Source: Adineta ricciae (taxonomy: Eukaryota; Rotifera; Eurotatoria; Adinetida; Adinetidae). From it: DNA of 64,000 nt. The notes beneath the pieces were generated by a model. The model was not told the origin of the DNA. It saw only the letters and a program-made list of their open reading frames with translations, and searched no databases. Location: assembly GCA_905250025.1 (NCBI GenBank), contig CAJNOJ010000042.1:1-64000 (forward strand), in the 5' to 3' direction. The position numbers and the translations under genes were made by a program. Positions 11,685 through 24,588 of this stretch are shown in pieces (the stretch's first letter is position 1; each line of letters starts with the position of its first letter).

Positions 11685-14425
11685 TTAGAATATATTATCA
11701 TCGTCGTCATTATCATTAGAATTCTTTACATGCGATAATTTCTCATGTTTGTGTCGTTGACAATGAGTGCGTTTAAGGCAAAAACGGAGATTCCGAGCGA
11801 ATTCAAGCGTTGATTTCGTGGCCATGCGATGCCGATGGCCTGGATTTAGTGCCCCCACGTAGCAAATATGCGACTGTGCATCGAATACATACGGGTGTAT
11901 CAATCGTGTTAAAATATCATTGTTAAAAGCTAGAAGATATGAGTGTTGTTTATAAGAGAAGAAACAGATGATTTTACCTGCACGAATTTGATCAGGATGT
12001 TGTCGGATGCCAAGTAATGCTCGTTTGAACGATAACATCGTTTTGTTCAGTGAATTAATCAGAAATTTTCGACGATGCGAGCATAAATTTCGTGTGTAAA
12101 TGTATTGGGACGAAGCTAAAAGAACAATCATAAGAGATCCGATTACAGTTGAATGATCTTTTTCATAGAAATTGATCTGAATTAATTGGTGCATATATCG
12201 ACGACGTTTCTTTACTTGACAAACAATATAATCAATATCTTGATCAGTCTTCAAATGATATTCTTCATCTGGTATCATGATCCATTGGTTCAGTTTCATT
12301 AATCGTATTGGAGAACAATGTTGTAAAAGATCGACAATACGATTATGACAAATGCCGAGAAGTTTTACATAAATATCAGAAGATGATAAAAGACGAATTA
12401 AATCAAATGCTAACAAATCGATCAGCGAACGAAGAAGGGAAGTTTTACCCGAATATCTTCCACCACCGATTAGATATAAGCACCTATACACAGCAAGAGA
12501 TCGATGGCAAATGATCTTCATTCCACTTACTTGTGACCATTTAGTGCTTTGTCGAGTAAAGGAGAAAGTGTAGATTGATAAATGGTATTAATTTGACAAT
12601 GTTCATTAAATGTCTGATCGCATTTGAACTTTCGATTTCGAATGAAGACTTGATTGTCAACGGTAATCGATGGAATATGAAGAACTAATGATTGAGAGTC
12701 GGTTATGCTAATGATATCAACTTCCTTGAAGATATTCTCTTCAAACTGTGTCAGTGGTCGTTTTCGTATACATATTTTAATATTCTTATTCGTTTGTTTG
12801 ATAGGAATCGATTCCTGAACATATTTTCTTCGTTCAGTGTTAACAACATCGGCAAATGCCCATTTGTTCATAATCGTGCATGCATTTGGATCGTCGATCA
12901 AATCGATTTCATCCATTAAGATTGGATACTGTCGACCACGAATTGCGTTTTCGGTCGATGGATCTACGAAACACACGTACTGAAATTTATTCTGTTCGGT
13001 TTTTGCTGAATGACGAGTCTGCCAATTGACAATGGATTCGAATGCGTATGCATCATCGTTCTTCTCCGATGACATGACGCGATAGAAACGATCTGTAAGA
13101 GATTCTTTTGTTTGCTGTTCATTTGCATGAATCGATGGTAGATGTAATAGTCGACGGGTCAGCGATGACGGATGATGTTGAGGTCCTATGGTACCGCAAT
13201 CGAATTTTTCGATTTGACTTATGGGAAGTCGAATTATCGGATGCCGTTTAAGATGGTTTGATAGTTTGCTCATATGATGTTCACCACAAGATTGTTCAAT
13301 ACTTGGCACTAAGAAAGAAAAGGAATGATCGTTGCTGTAGTTGAAAAACAAAAAGTTACATTTCGAAGAATCGATCGTATTCGCTTGATGATCACCACGT
13401 GCTTTCAAATTGAATGGCGTGAAACGTGATTCATTGAGCATCTTGTTTTTGTTGGATTTTGTCGCGAATTCTCGATCATCTTGATCATCGATGATGAGGA
13501 TTTCACTTGTCTCTTCGTGACTTGACATTAAACCATCAGAACTCAATTCGGTATGATGCATAAAATCGAAATGTGTGAATGGCTTTTTATTCGGAAATTT
13601 CTTATATCGTTCGGTGGAATTGAGAAGTGCAGATGATTTCTTGAATATCTTACGTTTAAGATCAGAATTCAGCGCTTTCGTGTTTCTATCTTTAGAATGG
13701 TTTGTTTTCTTGAGTTTTCTCACAGAAGTGATTTCATTCGAATCGTACATAGTCGACTGTGTGCTTGGAAAGTGATCAGTTGAAAGTGTACCATTTGACG
13801 AGATACTAAGATCTGTAGCCGATATCACTGGATTTGGTTTCGCTGAATGTACAATGCTTAATGGTGGTTTCTTCGAAGATCGTTTTGACAGGAGTCTTGG
13901 CATGAGTGATACCGGCGGTCGTTTTTCTCCGTGAAAATTTTTCCGAATGAAACTACAGATACGAAGTAAGGTTATATGGTGGAAGTTATCAAGATTTCAG
14001 ATCGAGTGTATACGTGTTTAATTTGGCAGGGTTGAACGAAGAAAGACTAGCTCGTTCTTGCGTTCTTTCAGATGATTCTATTACTGTGGACTCTGATGTT
14101 GATTTATCATTGTGATTTCCTGGCACAGAGTTCTGACTTTTTAAATTTCTATCTTCTGTTTCCATTTTTTTAGTGAATGATGCCGCTGCCGTCGACATTA
14201 TTGGCTGTTTCCTGATCGTAGAACCGGAATTCACTTGACCTGATTTCTGTTGATGAGTATGGTCATCATGTTCACGAAGATTCTCTTCTACAAAGTGTTA
14301 ATCACTGGTTCTATGTTAAATTATCTCATACTCAGTTTGTCCACGTGGTCATTTTTCAACGATTTTTTCAGATGTTCCAATTGGTATCTTCCCTCTTGGC
14401 GACTAGAAGGATGAACTTGTGTCAT
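11685..14425 (-). CDS. Kinesin-13/KIF24-like protein with degenerate motor domain
   Basis: Exons 14332-14425, 14014-14287, 12531-13952 and 11685-12483 (with an internal 48-nt intron 11930-11977) give about 846 residues. The N-terminal half is disordered. The motor starts with the kinesin-13 neck-to-core pattern NKWAFADVVNTERRK then KNIKICIRKRPLTQFE (compare HRICVCVRKRPLNKQE). The P-loop is GGRYSGKTS, still fitting GxxxxGKT/S. VKLLGICHNRIVDLLQ matches the ASFFEIYGGKVFDLL strand-helix. Switch I (NxxSSRSH) is deleted, leaving RRRYMHQLIQI, and switch II (DLAGSE/DLAGNE) is replaced by VLLASSQ. The later NKTMLSFKRALLGI helix (NKSLLALKECI) and KSTLEFARNLR end helix are recognisable. Nucleotide hydrolysis is therefore doubtful. 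The ATG at 14425 is 131 bp downstream of the preceding same-strand gene. Confidence 0.8.
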
Positions 14426-14555
14426 TTTGCTTTTGAAAATAAAAATACAAACTGTTCGTCTGAATCGTGACTCGTGTGAGCACTTTTATTTGATTTTATA
14501 TTCACATTCTTTGAAGAGATACAATCCATTTTTCATCAGACGCTAGTAAAATAGA

Positions 14556-17500
14556 TCATACTTCTGGTATGCCGATGCTTTCCTTGGAGAGACTCTTCAC
14601 TTTGTTTGCATCTGTCACAGGAATTCGATCTGACAATTGATAGTGATTTGATATGCTTAACGAGGAGACTGTATCTTCAACAGTAGGTTGAGTATCTTTG
14701 TCATGTTGTTCTTTATCAGTATGATTAAGAGTAGAAGTGTATGAAAATGATAACGAAGATGGGGCTTTAAAGTGATTTTGAAACGCTATTTTATCCGATA
14801 CACTGCTTATTTTACTTTGAACATCCTCGGCGAGTATTTTCGACTGAGAGTACCTTTCCTTAACTGATAGCTCTGTTGTCGGTTGTTCGTCGATAGATTT
14901 CGTTTTGATTGCAGGATGATAAAGAGTGTCATTAGAGAAATCCGATTCATTGGATATCTTCTTAGAAGAGAGTGAATAATCTATGGCATGAAAAACAAAT
15001 ATCTCATATGTTAACTTTCGTTCATCAAATAATCTATCATTCTACCATATTTATCTGGGAATTTATGATGTAGATCTTTTCCTGAATCATCATTGTTTGC
15101 AGCTTTGGTCTCCTCGGATGTTGAACGATGAAACTGTGACTCTTCATTTAAGAACGGTGTCTCCGGAGACAATACTACTGACTCTGTGATGAATATACGT
15201 TCTGGATCTGTACTACAATAAGCTTAACAAAGCCTTTACCAGATATTTCTCCGGTAGAAACCTTTGAGGTTTCTTTCGGTTTCATTCCAAATTCATCGTA
15301 TTCAAATACTTGGCTAAATCTAAGATGTATAGCTACAATCAATTCTATTATGTTTCATGCTATTTACTCTGAAGAAGATGATGAAAGTGGTTCGGGTGTG
15401 TTAGACATCAATGTAGCGAATACTCTGGATGCATTATTTATAATTCTCTAAATGTACATATGCGACAGATAGACTTTGGCAAACTGAGTAAGATATTCAC
15501 AGTAATTTCAGCTGGAGAAAGTATGATATTCATCGATGGATGTACAATGCGAGACACTGTTGATGATGTCGAAAGCTTGAAACTATTATCTACATCTGTG
15601 CCATTCATTTTTTCGCTTGCAGGTCGACGTTCTTGATCATTCAGGGCTGATGTTACATCGATATTTTCGTCATTAGGATCAGCTGATAATTTTTCTGTTG
15701 AGTGCGTTGTAGGTCCATCTCTGGGCTTCGACTCCTGAGTGATGATATAATCATTTAAATGAATGAATGAAGAACGCGAATGTATCATATGAGGAACAAT
15801 GAATTGTTGAACTGTGACAGGTAGTTGGATTCTATTACTTTTCTCGAAGGGTTGAAATGCATCTAGAGTAGCGAGTGATGCGCTTGGTTGTTCGGGTTCA
15901 ATAGTACTCTGAGTATTTCTAATAATATCCTAAAGACAACATTTTTGGGAATACGATACGTAACCAGTTTTAGTTCCAAACTTAATATATCAATAATAAG
16001 AAAGTAAGACTTACATCTTCTCTAGTATCAACAGAAATTGATGACTTTTCACTATCTATTCGATCAACATCGGTATGAGTTTCATTTGTCTAGAATAATA
16101 AACTATTCCTATATATCTAAAGTAGAGCAAGTCTTACCATAGTACTATCTGATGGCAGAATAGGTAATGCTTTTATATCTTTTTTAGTATCTGATGCTCG
16201 TTGTAGGGCCACAACAGGCGCTTGATCTAGCGGTGTCCGTTCATCAACTGTTGATTGGGCGAATGTCGAAGATTTTCCTTCTTTAAACATCTTTGCAGAC
16301 GCCGTGGGTGTATCTGAATGTTCGTCACGATCGTTATCGTTCGTTTTTTCCTCATCAATTGATGTTGATGAGGCTTGTGTACCTTGGATTTCCTGTGGAA
16401 ACATCATTGGTAATCTTTGAATTAGTTTTGATTCAGTCATTTGATATGGTTCATGCGATATAGATGAATTTGGCTTAGGAGCGATGTTTGAGCCGACATG
16501 TTCTTTATTGAAGATGACTCTATCGACATTGCTTACAACTTCTAAAATGCCCACTTCATCCTCTTTTCTGTTATTATCATCATTGTTTGTTTGATTTATA
16601 ATCGGCCGAGATAGAGAAGTGGAAACAGTATCTAAAGAATCAATCAGTTTGATCCTCAACTTGAATCAAGGAGAAATATGAGAGAACCAATACGTACCAG
16701 TTGTATTACTTGGATGATCTGATATTTTGGAAAGTAAGGAATTAAGCCATTTCGTCTCTGATTCATTCGTATGTAACTTATCATCGGTTTGGGAGGATGT
16801 TATTTTTGTTTTATGCTGATCATTGGGATCGTCGTCTTTTGTCAACGGATCTCGCTCCGCAGATTCAACCAATACCTGTTTTAATGTTTCCGTTGATATT
16901 TTCTCGCTCGATAACATATACGGCAGCGGTCGACATTGAATAGATCCAGTATTTTCTGGAGTTTTCATAGAATGACTTTGCGGTTTTACTTCAAGAGTGG
17001 TTTCTGGTAGTAAATCTGCTGATTGAGGTTTAGATATGGTATTTTTAACAACATTCTCGTTAATCTGTGTACTTTTGTCATCAACAGTTGATGAAATAGA
17101 GTTACTTTGTTGATCGGAAAGAACTTCCAGCTTATTCAATATATCTTCAGCTAACACAAAGCTTTCATTTGATTTCTTTTCTCTATTCATTTGTTTCATA
17201 CACTGCATCATCAAAATTTCAATCTTTTCGTGATCCATCTGACCTAGTTCGGTCATATTTGATTGCATAACTGTAACCAGCTGTTTGATATTAGTTGCTA
17301 AACTCTCATTAGGTTCATAGTGAGCAGTCGCGATCACAGTTACAGATTCTACAAGATCGAAAACTGTGTATTATCTTTTCATGGGTGTTCAAGTATATAA
17401 ATCTACTTCTCAATTTACTTGAGCTAGCGTTTCTAATAATGGGTGCGATTTCTCGTTTTACATCATTAACTTGTTGACTTTGTGTTAGTACATCTAACGA

Positions 17501-19777
17501 AAATTATTCAAAGTTCAAAACGATGGAAAGTTTTAGTGAAACAAACTTGTGGAAACTGTTGACTTGTGTTTATCTGCAATAGTATTGTTAGGTATTACTT
17601 CTTCGCTTTTAGTTATTCTTGTAGGCTGCGGTATTGAGCTTGCTACTGAGTTTGGCTTTCTTTGAGATGCAACAAATTCAATCCCTGTTGGTGCTGCTTT
17701 CAATCTCTCTTGTCTTTCTTTCGAATTTATATAATTAAAAACACCTTGTAAACGTTGATCGTCATTTTGTATTGTTTCTGGTGCTGCTGCTTTACGTAGT
17801 AATTGTTCAATTTCTTCCGACGAATGACCTTGTTCAAATAGACGATCAACATACCGTTTCCAGTTTGGATGAGTTGCTACCGTTGACCCACGATCATGGC
17901 GTCGGTGAATTTGTCTCACTGTTACTGCCATATCCATACAACCACTACATTCGGACGTTTTATGATTAGTTTTCGTCGTTGACCGATTGATTTGTCGATG
18001 TAAGTCTTCATCGAACGATTTGAATTCTGACATAGCATAACGTATTCTACGTTGTAATTGATCTACTGGTATATTATTTAATTTTCTGTTGGTGTGCAAC
18101 CGTTCAATCTGAAAAAGAGTAAGATGAATGAATAGACTTTGTTCAATCGATTTAAGTACAGTATCAAGTAGTTGTTGTGCAATTTCGCTAGGTGAAATTT
18201 GAGATGATTCTTTCATTAGTTGACAGACTAATTCAGACCAGTGTTGACCTACAGAAATCTGTTTACCTAGGCTCCTTTGGAAAATGGATAAGTTACCATC
18301 TCTATCAGCAAGTACTTTGTAAATTTTTTCCTCATTCATAGCATCTGTTAGCGCATGGTTTTCTACATATAAACGGCATGTATCTGCTGTAAGGGTATCA
18401 ACCTGAATTTGACGTTCGAGTCGTTCTGGATTATTGGTCTGTATGACAATCGTACTCGAAATTGCTCCATGTCCAATTATTGGATTAATGTTTTTCAAGC
18501 AAGTTAATTCCGTTTGACAGAGTTTATTTGTTTGAAATGGAAGTAATCTGGTCAGACGACTGCAATGTTTACGAGCACTCATAATCGCTAAACATTGCGG
18601 CGACTTTGGTGTTGCATTTGCTTCAACATCTGTGTTACCAGCATTCGTGAACTAAACAGAGGAAGCAGATGTATCAAGGACACCAACCGATAACAGAGCA
18701 AGATGATTTATCCTTGAATAAATCAGTCGATGATTTTGACATATAAGATATAAATATCTCAGCAATTGTCCTACGAAGAAGCTAATAAACTATTATATGT
18801 TCTGATAATACATCATACAAAAGATCTTTAATAACAGATATAGAAAATGGTAGATCATTAGCATAGATATTCGACTATTTCGTTCGAATGGCTGAGCTTT
18901 TCCCAACAAAAGAATTGAATGATGCTTGACTCACATTAGATACTTGTTGTAGGTCATGAGTCGATCCGACAGTTTGTTTAGTTGGTCGATTTGAATTGTA
19001 CGCTAACATCATCTTCGTTTCAGTCTTATTTAATGAACCGTCAAGATCACTTGTATGATAGGTATTCAATGACTGGAAGGAATTCGACGATGTTTTCTCA
19101 TTTTCCAGACCAATAATTGTTGGTAAAAGTCTTTCCAATGGTGACAAATTCCTTAACGTGTTGACTTGTACAGCAACTGTCCTATGGACTGAATTCGGAT
19201 AGGAAACGTTCGTTATATTCAGCAAAACAATCGATTTGTCTGCAATGGTCTCATTTACTAATCCAGATAATGTTGTCTGACACGTTCGATTAGCACAAAT
19301 AATATAACTATTCAGTGTCAATTGAGTATTGCATATAGAACAATAAAATCGATCGATTGGATTTCCATTCATAAATGTTTGACATTTACAATCTTTAAGA
19401 TCAATATCCATCATTCGATAACATGCTGTACATTCAGCGAGAAGAATGTGTTTCATCTGTTGACAGTAACTGCATTGTCGTACGCAAGTGCCCAACGGTC
19501 GAGCTTCTTGTCCGGTCGATTTCGAAAACGATTGATTTGGTTTTTCGATTGTCATTATCGAAGAAGTTGATATGTTTGAATAACATGAAACATTCGATTC
19601 GAATGGTTTGCGCAATGATCGACGCCGAGTCATCGAATGATCCCCATTTCTACCTGATGGTTCAGGTAGCGTGATCAACAAAGACACATTCGACGATGTT
19701 GTGGATAAGGATGTTCTTGGTTGATTTAATGTTAAGATCGAATAATTATCATCATTCTTTTTCCGATGAGAATCCAT
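14556..19777 (-). CDS. Large zinc-ribbon and disordered protein of unknown function
   Basis: The most N-terminal exon found (to 19777) encodes a cysteine-rich segment with CxxC pairs (CSYCQQMKHILLAECTAC, CKC, YCSICNTQL, CANRTC) that looks like a tandem zinc ribbon. A strong donor (GTGAGT, near 18935) joins in frame to an acceptor near 18651, linking this to exon 17533-18651, which has helical segments (WKRYVDRLFEQGHSSEEIEQ). Further short-intron exons continue through about 17340, 16117-16659 and 15438-15788 to a TGA at 14556-14558; this part is Ser/Thr/Asp/Glu-rich and low in hydrophobics. Coding sequence probably extends upstream (DDENHPHDWLVR is open before the 19777 ATG), so the true start is unresolved. 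It may instead be two genes if the 18935-18651 intron is wrong. Resemblance to double-zinc-ribbon proteins such as DZANK1 is superficial; I do not recognise the family. Confidence 0.55.
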
Positions 19778-19799
19778 ACGAACTAACCAATCATGTGGG

Positions 19800-20491
19800 T
19801 GATTTTCATCGTCAACAGCTGATAGTTATATAAACAGTGACTCTTTACAATAAGATCCAAGAACAGAACAAGCAGCAAATCCGTATATATCTCGTATGAT
19901 TCTGAGAAATACTATTCATTTTGTTTGTCAATGAACGCGCCAATTGATATTTCTATCAATTGCACATGCTTTCATAACTAGAAATATTACTCGATCTAGG
20001 AATCAGATTTCAATCGTACTAAATGTTTATAGATTTGTACAATGAAGGATGAGACAAGACATCTGAAGGACGATATCACAACTTGTCATACGTAATCACC
20101 ACGTCCTTTATCGTCGCTCGCAGCGCTTGTAGATATACATAAAGAATATGATTATCATCTGGTAAAAATCGGAAGATTTTCTTGATAGATTTCCTAACCT
20201 TCGATTTCTACATATCATTGATAAAAGTGTCTGTTTATTCAGGAAATAGAAACGATCATCTATGTTGAAATACTCTGTGTGAGAGTGAGTGCAACCCGTC
20301 ATCTAGTCTACAATGATTGATACGAAAAACAGAGATGATTTGAAAGAAATCGATTGTGTATGCGGAGAAAAGTGAATCATACTGTTCTAAATAGTCAGTT
20401 GAGTATGAGAAATATTTGTCATTATACAAAACAGAAGGAATAGTGATGGTAAAAACACACGAAGTGAATTAAGCAAAAAGTTCTTTCTTTT
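19800..20491. other. Upstream region of the zinc-ribbon gene
   Basis: An acceptor (TATCAG, near 19822) suggests a further upstream exon. A minus-strand open stretch around 20190-20300 could hold it, but the frames I tried did not join. No other gene seen. Confidence 0.35.
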
Positions 20492-22461
20492 CTAGATAAA
20501 CATGAGAAGATTGGATGATTTATCTTGGATAATCGGAAGCATTGAGGAAGAATCATCGACTAATGGCGTCGACGTATTCTTTAATGAATAGCTCACATGC
20601 TTTTGTTCTTTTCGACGCTGTTCATTAAATTTCGGTTGGAGATGATAGTCTGTAACTAGTTGATTGAGATCTCTCTTTGATGGATGTCGTTTTAACATTG
20701 ATGGAACTGATAATTGATCGTCCACACGCCATTGTGGTGAAGGTGATGTGTACCAAGACGCACGAGAATGTTCATAGGATGGACGTAAAGTACATGATGA
20801 AGAAAAATGGTTAGATGAATTATTATTCAATGGAATTTTTTCGAGACTCGTCGTAATCAAACGTGATCGGCCGATGTGATATTCCGTGGTATGAGTTGAA
20901 AGATTATTATGAGAAGATGACGAAACTAATGGAAGTGATGATGGCAATTGAAGTTCATTTGGAGGTGAAGAATACAGTGCATCATCGGAGGATGATGCCA
21001 AAGATGAATACGAACTGATCATTGGAGGTTCGTGGTCAGGGATGAGAGACGTATCTTCGAATTCGTCACTCATATCTTCTAAGCATGCATTTTCTAATTC
21101 ATTATCATTTAATATGTCGAATAGTTTCTTCTTCACCGACTCATTTCGAATTAATGTATCATCTTTTTTCTTGAGCGGACGATCTGATCGTTTTTCAATG
21201 TTAAACACTAGAAATAAATTCAATATTAATCAGAAGTCGTAAAGAAAGAGTGAACATACGTGACATACGTCGAGCAGTTGAACCAGTATTCATATAAGGT
21301 AAATAACTATTCCGAAGGATGTTATCATCCGATCTGTGTCGAACTTGTTGTTGATGAAAATCTCTCAATGATAGCGTCGAGTGTACACTATCATCTGTTG
21401 TTTTCGATATTATTTGATAGTTTCTGTTTTCGGGATCGTGTATCTGGATGAGATCATTAACTGAATGGCTTAGCTGCCGCTGTTTACTATTCGATTGTGT
21501 ATTTGTCCATTGTGTACGGTAGATCAATGGTTTGTGTATTCGTAATTCACTTACATACCATTTCATATGGCTGGACACCTGAGATTCATGCGCTGGTCGT
21601 CCAATTTTGTCACGCATCGAATCAATTTCTGTCGTATGAGTTTGATCTTGCAAATAGTTGTGTACAATCGACGTTGTCACGTTTTGTTGACGATCATTGT
21701 CTTTAAAATCTATCAGAACAAACATATTCATGAGCGAATTGTGCAGAATTCGACATACCTTGATGTGACAGAGAACAAATGGTTGCGAATTCTTCAGCTA
21801 TTTCATACACAGGATCATTATCACCGAGAAATTCTTCAAGTGCATACTTTAATTCAGGGAGATCAACTGAAAGTGAAGATATTGTCGAATGTAAATTATT
21901 TCTCGATGATGAATCATTGCTTAAACTTGATGTCGGCGGTGTAAATGTTTGATTTGATTTTCGTTCTTGTGCAATGTGCTCGTCTTCTGTACTAGCGTTG
22001 ATTAATCGACGAGTCGGATGATGATCAATGCTTCCCATCGGACTCGACAACGGTGAACAAATAAGACCGTCACTCGAAGTCTTTTCTTGTCTTCGCCTTT
22101 CATCAATGTTTTCAGCTTCTAGGCATGGACAAATATATTTTCTTTTTGTTTGTATATAAGAAAGAATATCGAATGTTTACAAAATCTCACCATCATCAAG
22201 TTGAAGCTCGTTAAAAACAGATAAATTCTTCGGCAATTGTTTGGTCTCTCCATCGATCGCGAGAATTGTCGCGTTCGTTGGCGTCTTCTTCTTCACGATG
22301 GCTGTCGAAACGTCATAATGTAGCGGTTGACTTGGCACGTTTTTGATTGAAAGGGAAAGAGTTCGAACGGGAGTTGTTGATGGAACATGAGTCGGATCAG
22401 TTTTCGATGTTGACGATCGACATAGAGTTATTTTAGGAAAAGAGATGCCAAAAGCAGCCAT
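20492..22461 (-). CDS. Unknown 598-residue protein, mostly disordered
   Basis: Four exons (22191-22461, 21759-22118, 21260-21709, 20492-21207) sum to 1797 nt, exactly 599 codons, with good GT/AG sites and frame at each junction, so the gene model is solid although the function is not. The ATG at 22461 is the first after an acceptor (ATTTCAG, near 22505). The protein is Ser/Arg/Gln-rich. The only compact-looking block is DLPELKYALEEFLGDNDPVY with EIAEEFATICSL after it (about residues 185-215), an acidic amphipathic helix pair, followed by a basic SHMKWYVSELRIHKP segment. Long serine runs and basic-serine motifs suggest a phosphorylated scaffold or cytoskeletal protein; that is only inference. 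No membrane segment or signal peptide. Confidence 0.6.
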
Positions 22462-22505
22462 TCGAGGCTCGAACGCAGAGGACGACGACGAAAAAAACAA
22501 AACTG

Positions 22506-24588
22506 AAATTATATAGGAAAGCAAGTTGGGAAGCGCGTAAATGACTTATTATCTCGAATATCGAACTAAGGTATTACTATCGATGAGAATAGGAAAGAGA
22601 GGATAGATCAAGGTTTTACTACGTTCTCATCAAATAACACCCTTTCTCTCGTTTTTACTTTTCATTGCCAAAGATCGTCTATCAGTCGTCAACAATGTCT
22701 ATCTATCTATCTAATAGTGTTCCCAACAGAGATATTCATTCAGCAGAAATCAATCGACGTGTGCAGCGTACTGAGCTGAATAGCTTGTTCGATTTTGTCG
22801 AATATCGTCTTCCTGTGCGTTATTTTTCTCTTTTAACGATGCTCGGAGAATTCTCTGTATAATAACCCTCAAGTTCGAATACATCGCCAGTCGCAAATAC
22901 GATTATGCAAGTGATTGTATAGAGAAATACGTAGGAGTTGTCCGTTCGTGCTCTATGATGATAAGCAAATAATTCAACAACAAAACTCCAAGAAGAAAAT
23001 GGAGAGTAGATGATTTCTCTTGTCGATATATGCGTACGTCTCTGTCTGATTGTCGTTCTCTAATATCTCTCCGAGAAAAGAAGACAAGAGAGAACAAAGG
23101 CAGAAGGTACCAGATGAACTTATCTCACTTGCTTCAACCATCCAATGTCTCAAGATAGAATACGTGTGTGCTCTGTCAATCACGACACGTCTGCTTTTGT
23201 CTTGTGTAGAAGTAGGCAGAGAGAAGTAATGAACGTGATTGAGAGAAAAAAGAAATAGATCATCGTTTAAATATGATAAGTATGCGTAGTAAGTGGCAAA
23301 CATACTGAAATGATCAATAGACAGAGTATAAATAGAATATGTACACATATAGAAGAGGTTGATGACGTAAGAAAGTGAGGAAAATATCTAACAGAGCCAG
23401 TAACAAATAACAGCTTTGATTCCGATAGAATACTCGAACAATAATATCCGTTCAGTTAGTATTAACTTGCATATCTTACTTAACAATGTTTGGCATTCGT
23501 TACTGGAGATAGTAATGTCGTAATCAGTCGCGAGATGAGAAGCGATTTGTTTTAGCTCTTTCTCGATTGCCTCGAAAGAATTCCAAGATTGATCAATAGT
23601 AGAAAACAGGTGTTCCGTACAGACTATGTAAATATGGATTCAAGGACATTATCAATGTCAAGTTCTATATGAATTGCAACATTAGCATAGCAAATGAAAT
23701 ATTTATGAAAGATAGTTTGTCATCATCATCGTCCTTTGGTAACATCAAAGAAATCCATCAATATTGTCATAACCGGATCTTCTTTGTAATTGATTGCTGG
23801 TCAATCGAAATTTGACGTGTAATATATATTTATTGAATAAGACAAGTTTTTGGCGTGAATGGCAAATGTTCGATCCATTCGTGTTCATTTTTCTACAATA
23901 GGCGTTTATTGTTCGAGTACAAGTCAAGTTCATATGTTGAAAATGTCTATTCTTTCGTCAGATTAATTGCTCCATACATATCCATCAAGATATAAGCTAT
24001 CATTTTCTTTTTTTTCCATATCCTAGACATTGCTAACGATTGGTGACGTTCAGAATGACCTTTTGATGAATAAATGTATTAACAATTTTCATCAACAGAA
24101 TGAAAGCTACGCGGGAAAGCGTTTACTAGAAGAAAAATAAAAATATTGGAGTTTTCGACGTACAAAATGATGTTTTAACACGAGATATAACAACTCAACT
24201 GGTAGAACATGTTCATCGAGAAAGATCATAGACCATATGATAGCATAAAAAATCATGAGCGTGGTTTGAATTATAATGGCAACTATCTAATTACTAGAAT
24301 CTTAGATTTCCTCATCTGTTGTTATTATGTCTTATGTCATTGACTCAAGGTTCGAGTTATTCCAGAGAAATTATATGGTTCCCCAATTAGACAAGTCATA
24401 TATCGACATAACACGGCACATTGTACAAATTGGAGGATATCGTTTCTATTCTGAGTCGTCAAGAACAACAAAATTAGTGTGGCATTAATACATATTAAAA
24501 AGATACTTCTATTCAACAAATCAAGTTTACAAATATCTTATGAACTATTACAATCGCATACATAGCGATGCAAATCGGATGTGATAGT
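22506..24588. other. Gene-free interval of about 2.1 kb
   Basis: A/T-rich, short scattered open stretches only, none with splice support or a recognisable protein. It contains the upstream region of the 20492-22461 gene and the 3' flank of the LURP-one-like gene. Confidence 0.5.
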
